A stretch of DNA of 64,000 nt from Actibacterium sp. 188UL27-1 (GCF_016901225.1 NZ_JAFEUL010000001.1:538506-602505), one strand, 5' to 3'; shown: positions 35,282 through 45,656, counted from the first letter of the stretch. Notes: generated by a model from the sequence alone, not told the origin. Numbers and translations are program-made.

Positions 35282-35490
35282 CCGGATTTTCCTTGCTCAC
35301 CCAAGGGCTTGTTTGGATCGTAGGGTTGGGTTGCACCCTTGGTGACCGCCTGCCCGCAGCGCATCACGCCGTTGCTGGCATCGAACGCATAGGTCGGATC
35401 ACCATAAAGCTGCCAGCCGTCGTTTAGCGCCGCCGTAACCTTGTGACAAAAGGCCGAGGTGTCGTCTGCGGTCAGGAACCGGTAGAGCAT
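35278..35490 (-). CDS. DUF1737 small protein
   Basis: About 70 residues: MLYRFLTADDTSAFCHKVTAALNDGWQLYG..., the DUF1737 pattern. It sits between nnrU and mch and overlaps mch by four bases, so it is probably co-translated. The start at 35490 (ATG) is preferred to a TTG four codons upstream that overlaps nnrU. Cytoplasmic, function unknown. Confidence 0.75.
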   Translation of the reverse strand: MLYRFLTADDTSAFCHKVTAALNDGWQLYGDPTYAFDASNGVMRCGQAVTKGATQPYDPNKPLGEQGKSG

Positions 35491-35494
35491 CGGG

Positions 35495-36043
35495 TTATCC
35501 AAAAGGGTTCACCCCCAGCCAGATGTGGATGCCCGCAATCACCGCGTAGACCACGACCGAGATCACGGCGAGTTTGATGTCGCCCTTGGCCTCGCCCGGG
35601 GCGGGCCTGTCCCACGGTCCGGCGCGATTTATGAGGATCACCTCGCTCACCGCCCAAGCCAGCATGCCGCCGAACAGCAGGATCGAGGCCAGGTCCCCAT
35701 TGACCAACAAATGCGCCAGCGCCCAGACCTTGACGCTGGCCAACATCGGGTGACGCATCTTGCCGCGCAGGCGGCCGGTCGTCGCGCTCATCCCGAACAG
35801 AATGACAGCGGCGATCATCAACAGGTTGTTGATATGCGTTAAGAAACCAGCAGGGTTCCAGACGATGATAAAATCCGCCCAGCGATAGCCAAAGATCATC
35901 AACAGCAGCCCGGCGACGATGCCCAGGGCCACCAGACCCTTGCCAGGATCGCCCAGCCGCGCCCGCGTATCAGGGGCCAGTCGTTTGAAGTAGTGGGCGC
36001 CGCTCCATGCAGCGATCCCAAGGATCAGGAAGATAAATCCCAT
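35495..36043 (-). CDS. NnrU family membrane protein
   Basis: A 182-residue protein with five or six membrane helices; MRHPMLASVKVWALAHLLVNGDLASILLFGGML is the NnrU signature. In other bacteria NnrU is linked to nitric-oxide metabolism, and a related fold acts in isoprenoid/carotenoid isomerisation; here no denitrification genes are near. Its start overlaps the mcl2 stop by one base. Confidence 0.85.
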   Translation of the reverse strand: MGFIFLILGIAAWSGAHYFKRLAPDTRARLGDPGKGLVALGIVAGLLLMIFGYRWADFIIVWNPAGFLTHINNLLMIAAVILFGMSATTGRLRGKMRHPMLASVKVWALAHLLVNGDLASILLFGGMLAWAVSEVILINRAGPWDRPAPGEAKGDIKLAVISVVVYAVIAGIHIWLGVNPFG

Positions 36044-36924
36044 CAGGTTGTCTCCGCCTCCAACGCGGCGATGGCCCGTGCCTTGGCCAGCGTCGCCTCT
36101 GCCGTCTCAATATGCAGATTTTCGACGATGGCGCCATCGACAACGGCGACCCCTTGGCCAGCTTGGCGGGCGTCTTCGAAAGCGGCGATCTGGCGCACGG
36201 CCAGGTCGATCTCAGCCTCGGTCGGGGCAAAGGCCGCGTTGGCGATGGCCACTTGCGCGGGGTGGATCAGCGTCTTTCCATCCATGCCCAGATCGCGGCC
36301 CTGTTCGCATTCGGCGCGCAACCCGTCATCATCCTTGAATGCGTTATACACACCGTCTATGCAGATGATCCCGGCGGCGCGCGCGGCCAGCAGGCAGGTT
36401 TGCAAGGCCGTCTGCAGCGGCAGACGATCCGCCCGGAAGCGACAGTTTAGATCCTTGGCCAAGTCGTTGGTGCCCATCACAAAACCAGCCATGCGCGGTG
36501 CGTTGGCCAGGGCAGCGGCATTCAGGATGCCGGCAGGTGTCTCCATCATCGCCCAGATCTGGGTGGCCGCGCAGTCCGGGTTTATGTCGAGCGTGGCGGC
36601 GACGGTGGCCACTTGCGCCACGGTCTCCACCTTGGGCAACAAGACGGCCTGCGGAGCGATGTCCATCACGGCATTTAGATCCGACGCGCCCCAGGATGTG
36701 TCCTGACCGTTCAGGCGGACGATCTGGGCCCGCCCACCATAGCCACCTTTGCCGAGTTCAGACACAAGCAGCGCGCGGGCATTGTCCTTTTCCTCAATAG
36801 CAACCGCATCTTCGAGGTCAAAGATGATCGCGTCCACTGAAAGGGTGCGCGCCTTGTCGAGGGCCCGTTCCTTTGAGCCGGGAATATACAGGGTGGACCG
36901 GTAGGGGCGGGCGTTTGCTGCCAT
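36043..36924 (-). CDS. mcl2: HpcH/CitE family protein, (3S)-malyl-CoA thioesterase type
   Basis: A 293-residue aldolase-fold protein of the citrate lyase beta family. RSTLYIPGSKERALDKA and DAIIFDLEDAVAIEEKDNAR form the CoA/Mg site. Also seen are LLPKVETVAQV, WAMMETPAGILNAAALA and GTNDLAKDLNCR. The start pattern and length match Rhodobacter Mcl2, which hydrolyses (3S)-malyl-CoA to malate, rather than the lyase Mcl1. A lyase function is not excluded. First gene of the mcl2-nnrU-DUF1737-mch operon. Confidence 0.8.
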   Translation of the reverse strand: MAANARPYRSTLYIPGSKERALDKARTLSVDAIIFDLEDAVAIEEKDNARALLVSELGKGGYGGRAQIVRLNGQDTSWGASDLNAVMDIAPQAVLLPKVETVAQVATVAATLDINPDCAATQIWAMMETPAGILNAAALANAPRMAGFVMGTNDLAKDLNCRFRADRLPLQTALQTCLLAARAAGIICIDGVYNAFKDDDGLRAECEQGRDLGMDGKTLIHPAQVAIANAAFAPTEAEIDLAVRQIAAFEDARQAGQGVAVVDGAIVENLHIETAEATLAKARAIAALEAETT

Positions 36925-36993
36925 GATTCTCTTCCTCGCGCGTTCCCCGCGGCTTCAACCATGGTCGCTGCCTCTGCGCAAGTTCATATCGCT

Positions 36994-37008
36994 GCAATGC
37001 GGCATTGC
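36994..37008. promoter_or_regulatory. GCAATG/CATTGC dyad upstream of mcl2
   Basis: GCAATG-CGG-CATTGC, a perfect 6-bp dyad 70 bases before the mcl2 start, with a further GCAA just after it. It is similar in type to the GCAA cluster upstream of ccr. Confidence 0.35.
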
Positions 37009-37221
37009 GCAATATTTGTGCGCCTTATCAAGGGCGCATGGGGGTTTGCAACACCTGCCGGGCGGGCCGTTAACCTCATTTAAGGTCTTAATGGGCACCA
37101 TTTGTTCCAGTGTCGGGCTCTGACGGGCCATTCGGGCAAAACGTCCGGATTGAACATGAAACACACATGTCCGGCCGAGCAGATCCACGGGGCAAAGCTC
37201 CGAAACGGAAAGGAACGGACT

Positions 37222-37533
37222 ATGAAAGAACTCTTCTTCATCACGGCCGGATTGATCCTTCTGGCCGTCAACGGGGCTCAGGCCCAAAGCTCGCGCAACT
37301 GTGCCGACCGCCAGAAGGTCGTGGAACGCCTGAACGATGGTTATGGCGAGACCCGGCAATCAATCGGCCTTGGGGCCAATAACGCGGTGGTTGAGGTTTT
37401 CGCCTCGTCTGAAACCGGCACCTGGACCATTACCGTAACAATGCCCACGGGCATGACCTGCCTGGTGGCAAGTGGTCGCTCTTACGAGACCCTGGAAGAA
37501 GAACTGTCGCCGGCCAGCGAAAACGACGCCTGA
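37222..37533 (+). CDS. small exported protein
   Basis: A 103-residue protein with a signal peptide (MKELFFITAGLILLAVNGAQA) and AAAGGAA before the ATG. The mature part (NCADRQKVVERLNDGYGETRQSIGLG, then WTITVTMPTGMTCLVAS) has two Cys that may pair. From memory it resembles a small conserved Rhodobacteraceae family of unknown function. Convergent with the TSUP gene, 15 bases apart. Confidence 0.8.
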   Translation: MKELFFITAGLILLAVNGAQAQSSRNCADRQKVVERLNDGYGETRQSIGLGANNAVVEVFASSETGTWTITVTMPTGMTCLVASGRSYETLEEELSPASENDA

Positions 37534-37548
37534 CATGGGCTGGGACGG

Positions 37549-38304
37549 TTAGGTCAACGCGTCCCAGATCAATTTGCTGCCCGTGGTGATCAGCAAAACA
37601 TAGGTGATGGCAAAAAAGATGCGCTCTGGCACCAGTTTGTGCGCATAAATTCCCAGATAGGCCCCCGCAACGGCAACCGGGGCCATCCAGACATCGATCA
37701 ATAGTGTCTCGGCGGTGAAAACGCCCAAAATGGCATAGGGCACGAATTTCATGATGTTGATGCCCCAGAACGTGATGGCGGTCGTCGCCTGGTACATCGT
37801 TTTGGTCATGCCCTGGCCGATCAGGAACATCGCTACCGGCGGGCCCCCCGCATGGCTGACATAGCTGGTGAAACCAGCGGTCATCCCCGTGAACAGGCCC
37901 CAGCGCGGGCTGAACGCCATATCGGGGATGTTCAGCCAACCCCGGGCGCGGGCCAGCTGGTAGGCGACAAAAGCCAGGCTAAGCGCCCCGATCAGGATAC
38001 GGAACACATCGGCATCGGCGACCTGTGACAAGTAGGCGCCAATGGCCACACCTGGCAGCCCGCCCAGGATCAGCACCTTGACCGAGGGCAGGTGCCACCG
38101 TTTCCAGAACGAATTCACGGTGACCACATCGACGAGCATCAAAAGCGGCAGCATGATGCCCAAAGCCACCAGAGGTTCGACGACCAGCGACAGAATCGGC
38201 GTGGCGGCGAAGGCAGCACCTGAGCCAAACCCGCCCTTTGAGATCCCGGCGAACAGAACCGCCGGAACCGCCACTGCCAACACGATCGGGTCAGGCATCA
38301 TCAT
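37549..38304 (-). CDS. TSUP (TauE/SafE) family transporter
   Basis: A membrane protein of about 251 residues with about eight helices, of the sulfite exporter TauE/SafE family. Family cues are the duplicated halves, GISKGGFGSGAAFAATPILSLV near the start, and GFTSYVSHAGGPPVAMFLI in the second half. Substrates of the family are sulfite, sulfoacetate or other organosulfur compounds; here none can be named. The start was set at the MMMPDP cluster; the frame is open upstream. Confidence 0.85.
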   Translation of the reverse strand: MMMPDPIVLAVAVPAVLFAGISKGGFGSGAAFAATPILSLVVEPLVALGIMLPLLMLVDVVTVNSFWKRWHLPSVKVLILGGLPGVAIGAYLSQVADADVFRILIGALSLAFVAYQLARARGWLNIPDMAFSPRWGLFTGMTAGFTSYVSHAGGPPVAMFLIGQGMTKTMYQATTAITFWGINIMKFVPYAILGVFTAETLLIDVWMAPVAVAGAYLGIYAHKLVPERIFFAITYVLLITTGSKLIWDALT

Positions 38305-38406
38305 GTAAGTTTCCCTTGCATGCCGGACCGTTACCACTGCGTTTGTATTGGCTGTCCGGCGCGTCCACACCCGCGCTTGCTTGCACAGGTGCCGCCAAAT
38401 GGCTAG

Positions 38407-39408
<1,002 letters not shown>

Positions 39409-39410
39409 GG

Positions 39411-39434
39411 CATCCGGTTTCGCCGGGATGTTTT
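39411..39434 (+). terminator. intrinsic terminator of mdh
   Basis: CATCCGG and CCGGGATG form a stem around TTTCG with one bulged base, followed by TTTT, just after the mdh stop. Confidence 0.7.
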
Positions 39435-39464
39435 CGGCGAAACCACGCCCTCAAGAGGGCACCA

Positions 39465-40442
39465 TTACAGGTTGCGCGGTGCGGTGCCGGTTGTCTGATC
39501 CGGTCCGATGTCGCGGCCGATCTGGGCGGGTGTTCGGGCGCAATCTTGCGGCGAGCCCGGCTGATCATTTGCAAACTTCAAGGCATCAGCGCGGTAGCCG
39601 TCGGGCAGATTAACGGTAAGGTCGATACCGTCGCGCGCGTCGAAATGTGCAAAGCCGACTTCGCCATAGGCACCGACCCGGATACTCGCCGTTGCGGATA
39701 TGTTGAGCCGTTTGGGCGTGCCTGTCAGCAGGATTTCCTGCGACCGCAGCAAGACGGAAAATCGACCGTTCTCTTCCAGTTTGAAATCGACAATGCCGTG
39801 CGTTGGACCCTTGCGAGTTCGGTTTTCCGTTTGATAAAGAGACATTTCCCATTCAATTGATGACATCTGATCACTGCCAGACCGGTCATCTGTGATCGAT
39901 GACACACCGGGCGCAATCATCGCGCCGAGCCAGATGCCGGCTCCGTTAGAGCTCCATGGCGCGTATTCACCGGCCCAGGCCGATAGCGTACCCTTGATGG
40001 AGAGGCAGAACATCCCTTCAGGCAAGACCAAGCTCGGCGCCTCAGTGTCAAACTGAAGCGATATGGCAATCAGAACTCCCGATTCTACAGATTGCAGACC
40101 GCTGTGTTGCCTGGCATTTGCAAAAAGGCCCATTCTGCCGCTTGATATATCGGCTGTTACACGAACGACGTCGCGATGTCCCATGTTGGACAGGTAGGTC
40201 GCATTCGATCCGTCGGTTTCCCTGGTTTCGGTTTCTCTCGCCACATCATCGAGGTTGAACGTTTCGATGTAGAGGCTTGGTCCGGTGGTGATCTTCGCAT
40301 ATTGATCCACGACCCTCACCCTGACCTCTTGGGCATATGCTCTGGGCGTGATGGACGTGGCGCACAACATCGTAATGATCGTAATCCAACTTTGACCGAA
40401 AATAGATCGTGGCAATAGAATCATTCCTCTCATTGGGCTCAT
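39465..40442 (-). CDS. secreted protein of unknown function
   Basis: About 325 residues with an N-terminal signal peptide (IFGQSWITIITMLCATSITPRAYA, cleavage likely after AYA). The mature part is beta-rich (VRVRVVDQYAKITTGPSLYIETFNL, VLIAISLQFDTEAPSLVLPEG, LNISATASIRVGAYGEVGFAHFDA) without a sorting tail or known motif. I chose the start at MSPMRGM (40442), with AGG eight bases before; ATGs at 40433 and 40424 are alternatives. Divergent from the MFS gene. Confidence 0.65.
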   Translation of the reverse strand: MSPMRGMILLPRSIFGQSWITIITMLCATSITPRAYAQEVRVRVVDQYAKITTGPSLYIETFNLDDVARETETRETDGSNATYLSNMGHRDVVRVTADISSGRMGLFANARQHSGLQSVESGVLIAISLQFDTEAPSLVLPEGMFCLSIKGTLSAWAGEYAPWSSNGAGIWLGAMIAPGVSSITDDRSGSDQMSSIEWEMSLYQTENRTRKGPTHGIVDFKLEENGRFSVLLRSQEILLTGTPKRLNISATASIRVGAYGEVGFAHFDARDGIDLTVNLPDGYRADALKFANDQPGSPQDCARTPAQIGRDIGPDQTTGTAPRNL

Positions 40443-40540
40443 GTCGGGATGACCTAGCGGCGGATGATACCTGCGACGCAAGCGCGTTCGTGCATCCGCC
40501 CCTTTCCCCTGGGTCTAAAGAGGCGTATTGCGCATCTATG

Positions 40541-41767
40541 ATGACAATCCGTTTGCAGGATGCCCAGGCACTTCCGTTCTGGCGCAGGCCGATCACGCTG
40601 TTGTTCTTGATGGCGGCAGCGATGCCGATTGCCTTTGCCACATGGTCAGCGCTGCTTAACAACTTTGTCATCGAGGTGGGTGGATTTAACGGCTCTCACA
40701 ATGGTTGGCTGCACACCGTGCGGGAGATTCCGGGCTTTTTGGCCATCGGCGTCATCGCCATCCTGATGTTCATGCGCGAACAGGTGCTGGGCCTCGTCTC
40801 TTTGGTGCTGTTGGGGGCGGCGACGGCTGTGACGGCATGGTTCCCTTCCTTGGGCGGCATTCTGACGGTCACGATGCTCAGTTCCATCGGGTTCCACTAT
40901 TACGAGACGGTGAACCAATCGCTCCAGCTGCAATGGATCGAAAAGGATCGCGCTCCGCAGATCCTGGGCTGGTTGGTCGCGGCGGGCTCGGCCGCCACTT
41001 TCGTGGTTTACGTGTTGATTGTGCTGACCTGGCAGGCGCTTGGGCTGAGCTTTAACTTGGTGTTCATGGCGTCCGGTCTGCTCTGTGCCGCGATCGCGAT
41101 CTTTTGCATCATCGCCTATCCGCAGTTCGAGGCGCCACATCCCCAGCGCAAGGAATTTGTGCTCCGACGCCGCTATTGGTTGTACTACGCGCTACAGTTC
41201 ATGTCGGGCGCGCGGCGGCAGATCTTTATCGTCTTTGCCGGGTTCATGATGGTCGAACAGTTCGGGTTCGAGGTGCATCAAGTGACCGCCCTTTTCCTGA
41301 TCAACCTGGTTGCCAACATGATCTTTGCCCCGCTCATGGGCAAAGCGGTCGCGATCTTTGGAGAGCGGAACGCGCTGGCCTTTGAATATGTGGGGCTGAC
41401 CCTGGTATTTCTTGCCTATGGGGGCATCTATTTTTTCGGCTGGGGCGTAGTCTTGGCGGCGACGCTGTATGTCGTTGATCATATTTTCTTTGCGCTGGCC
41501 CTGGCCTTGAAAACCTATTTTCAAAAGATCGCTGATCCCGGCGACATCGCACCAACAGCCGCCGTGGCCTTTACGATCAACCATATCGCTGCCGTCTTTC
41601 TGCCAGCGGCCCTGGGGTATCTGTGGCTCACCTCCCCGGGCGGCGTCTTTGCGCTGGCGGCGGGCATGGCGCTGATCTCTTTGATCCTGGCATTGATGAT
41701 CCCGCGCAATCCGGAACCCGGGCATGAGACGGTGTTTCAGCCCGCGGCCGCTGTACCTGCGGAGTGA
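40541..41767 (+). CDS. MFS transporter
   Basis: A major facilitator of about 408 residues with twelve membrane helices, cytoplasmic start at MTIRLQDAQALPFWRRP (an ATG one codon earlier is possible). The first loop has NGSHNGWLHTVREIPGFLAIG, and the second half has FVVYVL...LRRRYWLYYALQFMSGARRQIFIVFAGFMM. The substrate cannot be predicted. Rightward and 63 bases upstream of msrA. Confidence 0.85.
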   Translation: MTIRLQDAQALPFWRRPITLLFLMAAAMPIAFATWSALLNNFVIEVGGFNGSHNGWLHTVREIPGFLAIGVIAILMFMREQVLGLVSLVLLGAATAVTAWFPSLGGILTVTMLSSIGFHYYETVNQSLQLQWIEKDRAPQILGWLVAAGSAATFVVYVLIVLTWQALGLSFNLVFMASGLLCAAIAIFCIIAYPQFEAPHPQRKEFVLRRRYWLYYALQFMSGARRQIFIVFAGFMMVEQFGFEVHQVTALFLINLVANMIFAPLMGKAVAIFGERNALAFEYVGLTLVFLAYGGIYFFGWGVVLAATLYVVDHIFFALALALKTYFQKIADPGDIAPTAAVAFTINHIAAVFLPAALGYLWLTSPGGVFALAAGMALISLILALMIPRNPEPGHETVFQPAAAVPAE

Positions 41768-41830
41768 TGGGGTGGAATGGGGCCAGTTGCGGACCTATCT
41801 ACACGTTATGTCGATAAAAGGACCCCAGAC

Positions 41831-42490
41831 ATGTTCATGCTGAACCGCAAGAAGTTGGAAATGGTTGCCCTGCAAGATGCGTTGCCCGGGCGTGCAGAGC
41901 CGATCCCGACCGCGGAGACGCATTTTGTATCAGGTCGTCCCCTGACGGTCGATGTTCCCGACGGGCTGGAAGAAGCGATGTTTGGCATGGGCTGTTTCTG
42001 GGGTGTCGAACGCATGTTCTGGAAACTTGACGGTGTCTGGCTGACGATGGTGGGCTATGCTGCCGGACACACACCCAATCCGACATATAACGAGGTGTGC
42101 ACTGGCAAAACTGGCCACAACGAGATTGTGCGCGTCGTCTTTGACCCTGCGGTCATCAGCTATGACGCCCTTCTGAAAGTGTTTTGGGAAGGTCATGACC
42201 CGACCCAAGGCATGCGTCAGGGCAATGATATGGGTACGCAATATCGCTCTGGCATCTATGTGTATTCCGAAGCGCAGAAACAGGCCGCCGTCCAGAGCAA
42301 GTCGGCCTTTGCCCCCGGTCTGTCGGCGGCAGGATATGGTGCGATCACGACCGAGATTATCGGGGCGCCGAAATTCTACTTCGCCGAAGACTACCACCAG
42401 CAATATCTCGCCAAGAACCCGCAAGGCTATTGCGGGATCGGCGGCACCGGCGTGACTTGTCCGATCGGAACCGGTGCAACCGTCGCGTAA
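41831..42490 (+). CDS. msrA: peptide-methionine (S)-S-oxide reductase
   Basis: Repairs oxidised methionine. The 219-residue product carries the catalytic [39 protein letters not shown], and a Gly-Cys pair at the end ([16 protein letters not shown]) that supplies the resolving cysteines, as in E. coli-type MsrA. The start at [11 protein letters not shown] matches the longer E. coli-type N-terminus. Monocistronic or with MFS. Confidence 0.95.
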   Translation: MFMLNRKKLEMVALQDALPGRAEPIPTAETHFVSGRPLTVDVPDGLEEAMFGMGCFWGVERMFWKLDGVWLTMVGYAAGHTPNPTYNEVCTGKTGHNEIVRVVFDPAVISYDALLKVFWEGHDPTQGMRQGNDMGTQYRSGIYVYSEAQKQAAVQSKSAFAPGLSAAGYGAITTEIIGAPKFYFAEDYHQQYLAKNPQGYCGIGGTGVTCPIGTGATVA

Positions 42491-42559
42491 CCGTCGGTTT
42501 CGGGTTCAAAGCCCCCGGAAAACGCCGTAGGCCAGCGCATACTGCGACAGGAGTGTGCC

Positions 42560-43435
42560 ATGCCGACCTTTACCGCCCTGACCACCGTACCTGGGGAGTT
42601 ACCCGCCAGCGCGTTAGGTGAGGCCATGGAGGCGTTAGACCCGGCGCCCACCGGTGTTGGTGTGTTCCGGCTGGAGGATGGCAGCGGTCTTTGGGAGATT
42701 GGCGGGTATTTCACAGAGCCCCCGGACGAGGTTGCCCTGGCCCTGTTGGCCGTTGTGCATGGTGCGCGCCCGTTTGCCGTATCCGAATTGCCCGAAACCG
42801 ATTGGGTGGCGAAAGTGCGCCGCGAACTGGCACCTGTGCCGGCCGGGCGGTTCCATGTCTATGGCAGTCATGATGCAGATAGCGTGCCCGCAGACAAGAT
42901 TGGCCTGTTGATCGATGCGGCCATGGCTTTTGGCACCGGCCACCACGGCACCACGCTGGGATGTCTTGAAGCGTTTGACAGCGTGTTGAGCGATGGGGTC
43001 GCCACTTCCCGGGTTGCGGATATCGGATGTGGCACCGCCGTTCTGGCCATGGCGGCGGCAAAGGTTCTGCCGCGCGATGCCACCATCATCGCATCCGACA
43101 TCGACACGGTCGCCGTGGAAGTGGCGCAGGCCAATCTTGTGGCCAACGGGGTTGCAGAACGCGTGACCTGCCTTGAGGCGGCGGGCTTCGGACATCCGGA
43201 TTTGTTGGCGGCGGGGCCCTATGACCTCATTTTCGCGAATATTCTGAAGGGGCCGTTGATTGATCTGGCACCGGATCTGTGTGGTGCCCTGGCCCCCGGC
43301 GGCCATGCGATTCTTTCGGGTATTTTAAACCCGCAGGCCGATGAGGTCATCTTGGCCTATGCCAATCACGGCGCAAAAGTCAGCAAAACAAGGGAAATTG
43401 GTGAGTGGACGACGCTGGTATTGCAGCAATTCTGA
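42560..43435 (+). CDS. prmA: ribosomal protein L11 methyltransferase
   Basis: SAM-dependent trimethylation of ribosomal protein L11. The 291-residue protein has an N-terminal substrate domain (about 1-110) and a class I methyltransferase domain with AFGTGHHGTTLGCLEAF, VADIGCGTAVLAMAAAKV, and FANILKGPLIDLAPDL (the NxL-type motif). AGGAG precedes the ATG. 70 bases after msrA on the same strand. Confidence 0.93.
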   Translation: MPTFTALTTVPGELPASALGEAMEALDPAPTGVGVFRLEDGSGLWEIGGYFTEPPDEVALALLAVVHGARPFAVSELPETDWVAKVRRELAPVPAGRFHVYGSHDADSVPADKIGLLIDAAMAFGTGHHGTTLGCLEAFDSVLSDGVATSRVADIGCGTAVLAMAAAKVLPRDATIIASDIDTVAVEVAQANLVANGVAERVTCLEAAGFGHPDLLAAGPYDLIFANILKGPLIDLAPDLCGALAPGGHAILSGILNPQADEVILAYANHGAKVSKTREIGEWTTLVLQQF

Positions 43436-43513
43436 CACGAACGCCTCTTTTCCGCCGCAATTCATCTTTACCAATCTCGAGGTGGTGGGGAGACGGAATT
43501 ACCGGAGCTGGAC

Positions 43514-43858
43514 ATGGCAGATCCTCAAATGAAAGAATTTTCCGGTCGGGTCCGGCGCATTGAGCGCACCCATCGGAGGGGGCGGGGTTTTGAAGCCGCC
43601 GGTACGGTTGGGCGGTCGTACTATACCCGAAAGAACCAAAAGCGAAATCGCACCCTGCTGCGCCCGATGCTGACGGTCGTGTTGCTGTTGGTGACCTTCA
43701 AGGCTGCGGTCTTTACCCTGCATGGTGAAGAGGCTTACCTCGAGCGCGTGGCTGCCCTGAAACAAGGTGGCGTCGTGTCTCAGGCAACCGGCCACTTGAT
43801 GGTGGTGGATCCGTTCACTGAATTGATGGCGATCTGGTTCGAACCGATTTTCGGCTGA
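43514..43858 (+). CDS. small single-pass membrane protein
   Basis: A 114-residue protein: a basic cytoplasmic start (RRIERTHRRGRGFE, RKNQKRNRTLLR), one membrane helix (about 52-68, MLTVVLLLVTFKAAVF) and a short periplasmic end. From the sequence alone no function is evident. It lies 78 bases after prmA and may share its transcript. Confidence 0.7.
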   Translation: MADPQMKEFSGRVRRIERTHRRGRGFEAAGTVGRSYYTRKNQKRNRTLLRPMLTVVLLLVTFKAAVFTLHGEEAYLERVAALKQGGVVSQATGHLMVVDPFTELMAIWFEPIFG

Positions 43859-43924
43859 TATCGAAGCCCTATGGGTGGCGATGCGTAACGAAAAATCTGG
43901 GCGAAATTTGACATCTAGACAAAA

Positions 43925-43959
43925 TAAAAGAGCGTGGCCCGGTAGGTCACGCTCTTTTA
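43925..43959 (-). terminator. bidirectional intrinsic terminator
   Basis: TAAAAGAGCGTG/CACGCTCTTTTA, a 12-bp perfect inverted repeat with an 11-base loop, between the convergent ends of the 43514 gene and the DUF1127 gene. T runs occur on both sides. Confidence 0.85.
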
Positions 43960-43975
43960 CTTATCAGACAACATC

Positions 43976-44173
43976 TTAGCGCAACGTGTCGATTTCGCTA
44001 CGGCTCAGTCCGATATCGTCCAGTTCACGGTCCGACAGACCATGCAGTGCGGCGCGTGTGGCGCGGCGTTCAAGATAGGCCGCAACCTGGTTGCGAACGG
44101 TGTTCAAGGCAAAGCTGACGCGATCAGCAAAAGACTGACCGGAGGCGGCGCGGGTGGTTTCGATAAGGGCCAT
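43976..44173 (-). CDS. DUF1127 small protein
   Basis: A 65-residue basic protein with the DUF1127 motif near the end: YLERRATRAALHGLSDRELDDIGLSRSEID. In Rhodobacter, short DUF1127 proteins are stress-induced and take part in RNA turnover and small-RNA control. AGGAG precedes the ATG, and a strong terminator follows. No CcsR-type small-RNA repeats were seen downstream. Confidence 0.88.
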   Translation of the reverse strand: MALIETTRAASGQSFADRVSFALNTVRNQVAAYLERRATRAALHGLSDRELDDIGLSRSEIDTLR

Positions 44174-44474
44174 CTGGCATCTCCTATATGTTTTGAGAAG
44201 TTTTCAAACTGCTTGATATCTGAGCAGGTAGAGGGGGTGTATTGCCTGTACAACTGGCAAAAAGACATGCCCCATATGACGAGAGCGCATGGCTCTTCCC
44301 CGTGTTAACCAGTTGGAAACAAATGTGAAATTCTTGTGTCAGATATGTCGAAAACGGACCAGTCCATGACGATTTTGAACCTTGCGCCCCTGGAATTGTC
44401 TACACAGCGCTTGGCCTGTGTTCGCGTTTCGTGCTAGTTCGTCAAAAAATATAAAAAGGATAAAGGGGCACATC
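44174..44474. other. divergent promoter region of DUF1127 and ruvC
   Basis: 301 bases with no gene; AT-rich near both starts. AAAGGATAAAGGGG lies before ruvC. Specific -35/-10 boxes or sigma-32-type sites could not be fixed with confidence. Confidence 0.4.
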
Positions 44475-44987
44475 ATGCGGGTCATCGGTATCGATCCGGG
44501 TTTGCGGCATATGGGATGGGGCATTATCGACGTCGCGGGCAGTCGTTTACGCCATGTCGCGAATGGCACATGCAAAACAGCGGGACGCGATCTTGCACCG
44601 AGGCTTGTCTCTCTTTTTGATCAGTTGACAGAAATCTTGCGCGTCCACGGGCCACAAACCGCGGCGGTCGAACAGACCTTTGTCAACAAGGATGCGGCGG
44701 GTACGCTAAAGCTGGGTCAGGCCCGCGCGATTGCCTTGCTTGTTCCGGCCCAGGCAGGGCTTGGCGTCGCGGAATATGCGCCGAATGCGGTGAAAAAGGC
44801 CGTTGTCGGCGTCGGCCATGCTGATAAGCGCCAGATCGACCACATGGTGAGGCTGCAGTTTCCGGGCATCGATCTCGACAGCGCCGATGCGGCTGATGCC
44901 TTGGCAATCGCCATCTGTCATGCCCATCACGCGCAATCCGCCGGCCGACTTGAGGCCGCCTTGCTGGCTGCGGAGACGCGCGCGTGA
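44475..44987 (+). CDS. ruvC: Holliday junction resolvase
   Basis: A dimeric endonuclease that resolves Holliday junctions with RuvAB. The 170-residue protein has the acidic active-site residues in place: Asp in [13 protein letters not shown], Glu in [11 protein letters not shown], and the Asp pair in [15 protein letters not shown]. The start at MRVIGIDPG follows an AAGGGG site. Stop overlaps ruvA (GTGA). Confidence 0.97.
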   Translation: MRVIGIDPGLRHMGWGIIDVAGSRLRHVANGTCKTAGRDLAPRLVSLFDQLTEILRVHGPQTAAVEQTFVNKDAAGTLKLGQARAIALLVPAQAGLGVAEYAPNAVKKAVVGVGHADKRQIDHMVRLQFPGIDLDSADAADALAIAICHAHHAQSAGRLEAALLAAETRA

Positions 44988-45652
44988 TTGGGCGTCTGTC
45001 CGGGCAGTTGGCCTATCGCGGAACCGATCACATCATGATCGATGTGGGTGGGGTCGGATATCTGGTATTTGTCTCGGAACGGACACTGGCCCGGCTGCCC
45101 GCTGTGGGGGAGCCGGTTGCCTTGCATACCGATCTTTTGGTGCGAGAGGATCTGTTGCAGCTTTTCGGCTTTTCCACGCTGCACGAGAAAGAGTGGTATC
45201 GCCTTTTGATCGGGGTGCAGGGGATCGGGGCCAAGGCGGCGATGGCCATTCTTGGTGTCCTTGGGGCCGATGGAGTTGGGCGGGCGATTACCTTGGGCGA
45301 CTGGTCTGCTGTCAAGGCGGCGCAGGGTGTCGGGCCCAAGATCGCCCAGCGGGTCGTCAATGAATTGAAAGAGAAAGCCCCCGCCATCATGGCGCTGGGG
45401 GCTGTGGCCGAAGCCGAGCCACCTGTGCGCCGATCAGAAGATATAGGTCGCCACCGGACGGATCCGGCGCCGGCCGCGCCAGATATCAGCCCGGCCAGTG
45501 TACAGGCTGACGCCCTTTCTGCACTGATCAATCTGGGCTACAGTCACGGCGAAGCCGCCCGTGCAATTGCCCGCGCCTTTGGCACAGCGCCGGAATTGGA
45601 CTCCGCCGGTCTGATACGATCCGCATTGAAACTTCTGGCACCGAATGGGTGA
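44984..45652 (+). CDS. ruvA: Holliday junction DNA helicase subunit RuvA
   Basis: The junction-binding subunit of RuvAB. 222 residues: N-terminal OB domain ([30 protein letters not shown]), helix-hairpin-helix domain ([35 protein letters not shown]) and, after a Pro/Ala linker, a C-terminal domain III that contacts RuvB. The GTG start overlaps the ruvC stop. Confidence 0.96.
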   Translation: MIGRLSGQLAYRGTDHIMIDVGGVGYLVFVSERTLARLPAVGEPVALHTDLLVREDLLQLFGFSTLHEKEWYRLLIGVQGIGAKAAMAILGVLGADGVGRAITLGDWSAVKAAQGVGPKIAQRVVNELKEKAPAIMALGAVAEAEPPVRRSEDIGRHRTDPAPAAPDISPASVQADALSALINLGYSHGEAARAIARAFGTAPELDSAGLIRSALKLLAPNG

Positions 45653-45656
45653 TGCT

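Noticed and set aside
39465..40442. Possibility that the secreted protein also carries a sorting tail
   Set aside because: The C-terminus is polar (GPDQTTGTAPRNL) with no hydrophobic helix or Arg cluster.
44174..44250. Heat-shock sigma promoter upstream of DUF1127
   Set aside because: A TTGAAA and a CATATA are present, but only 11 bases apart, too short for a promoter.
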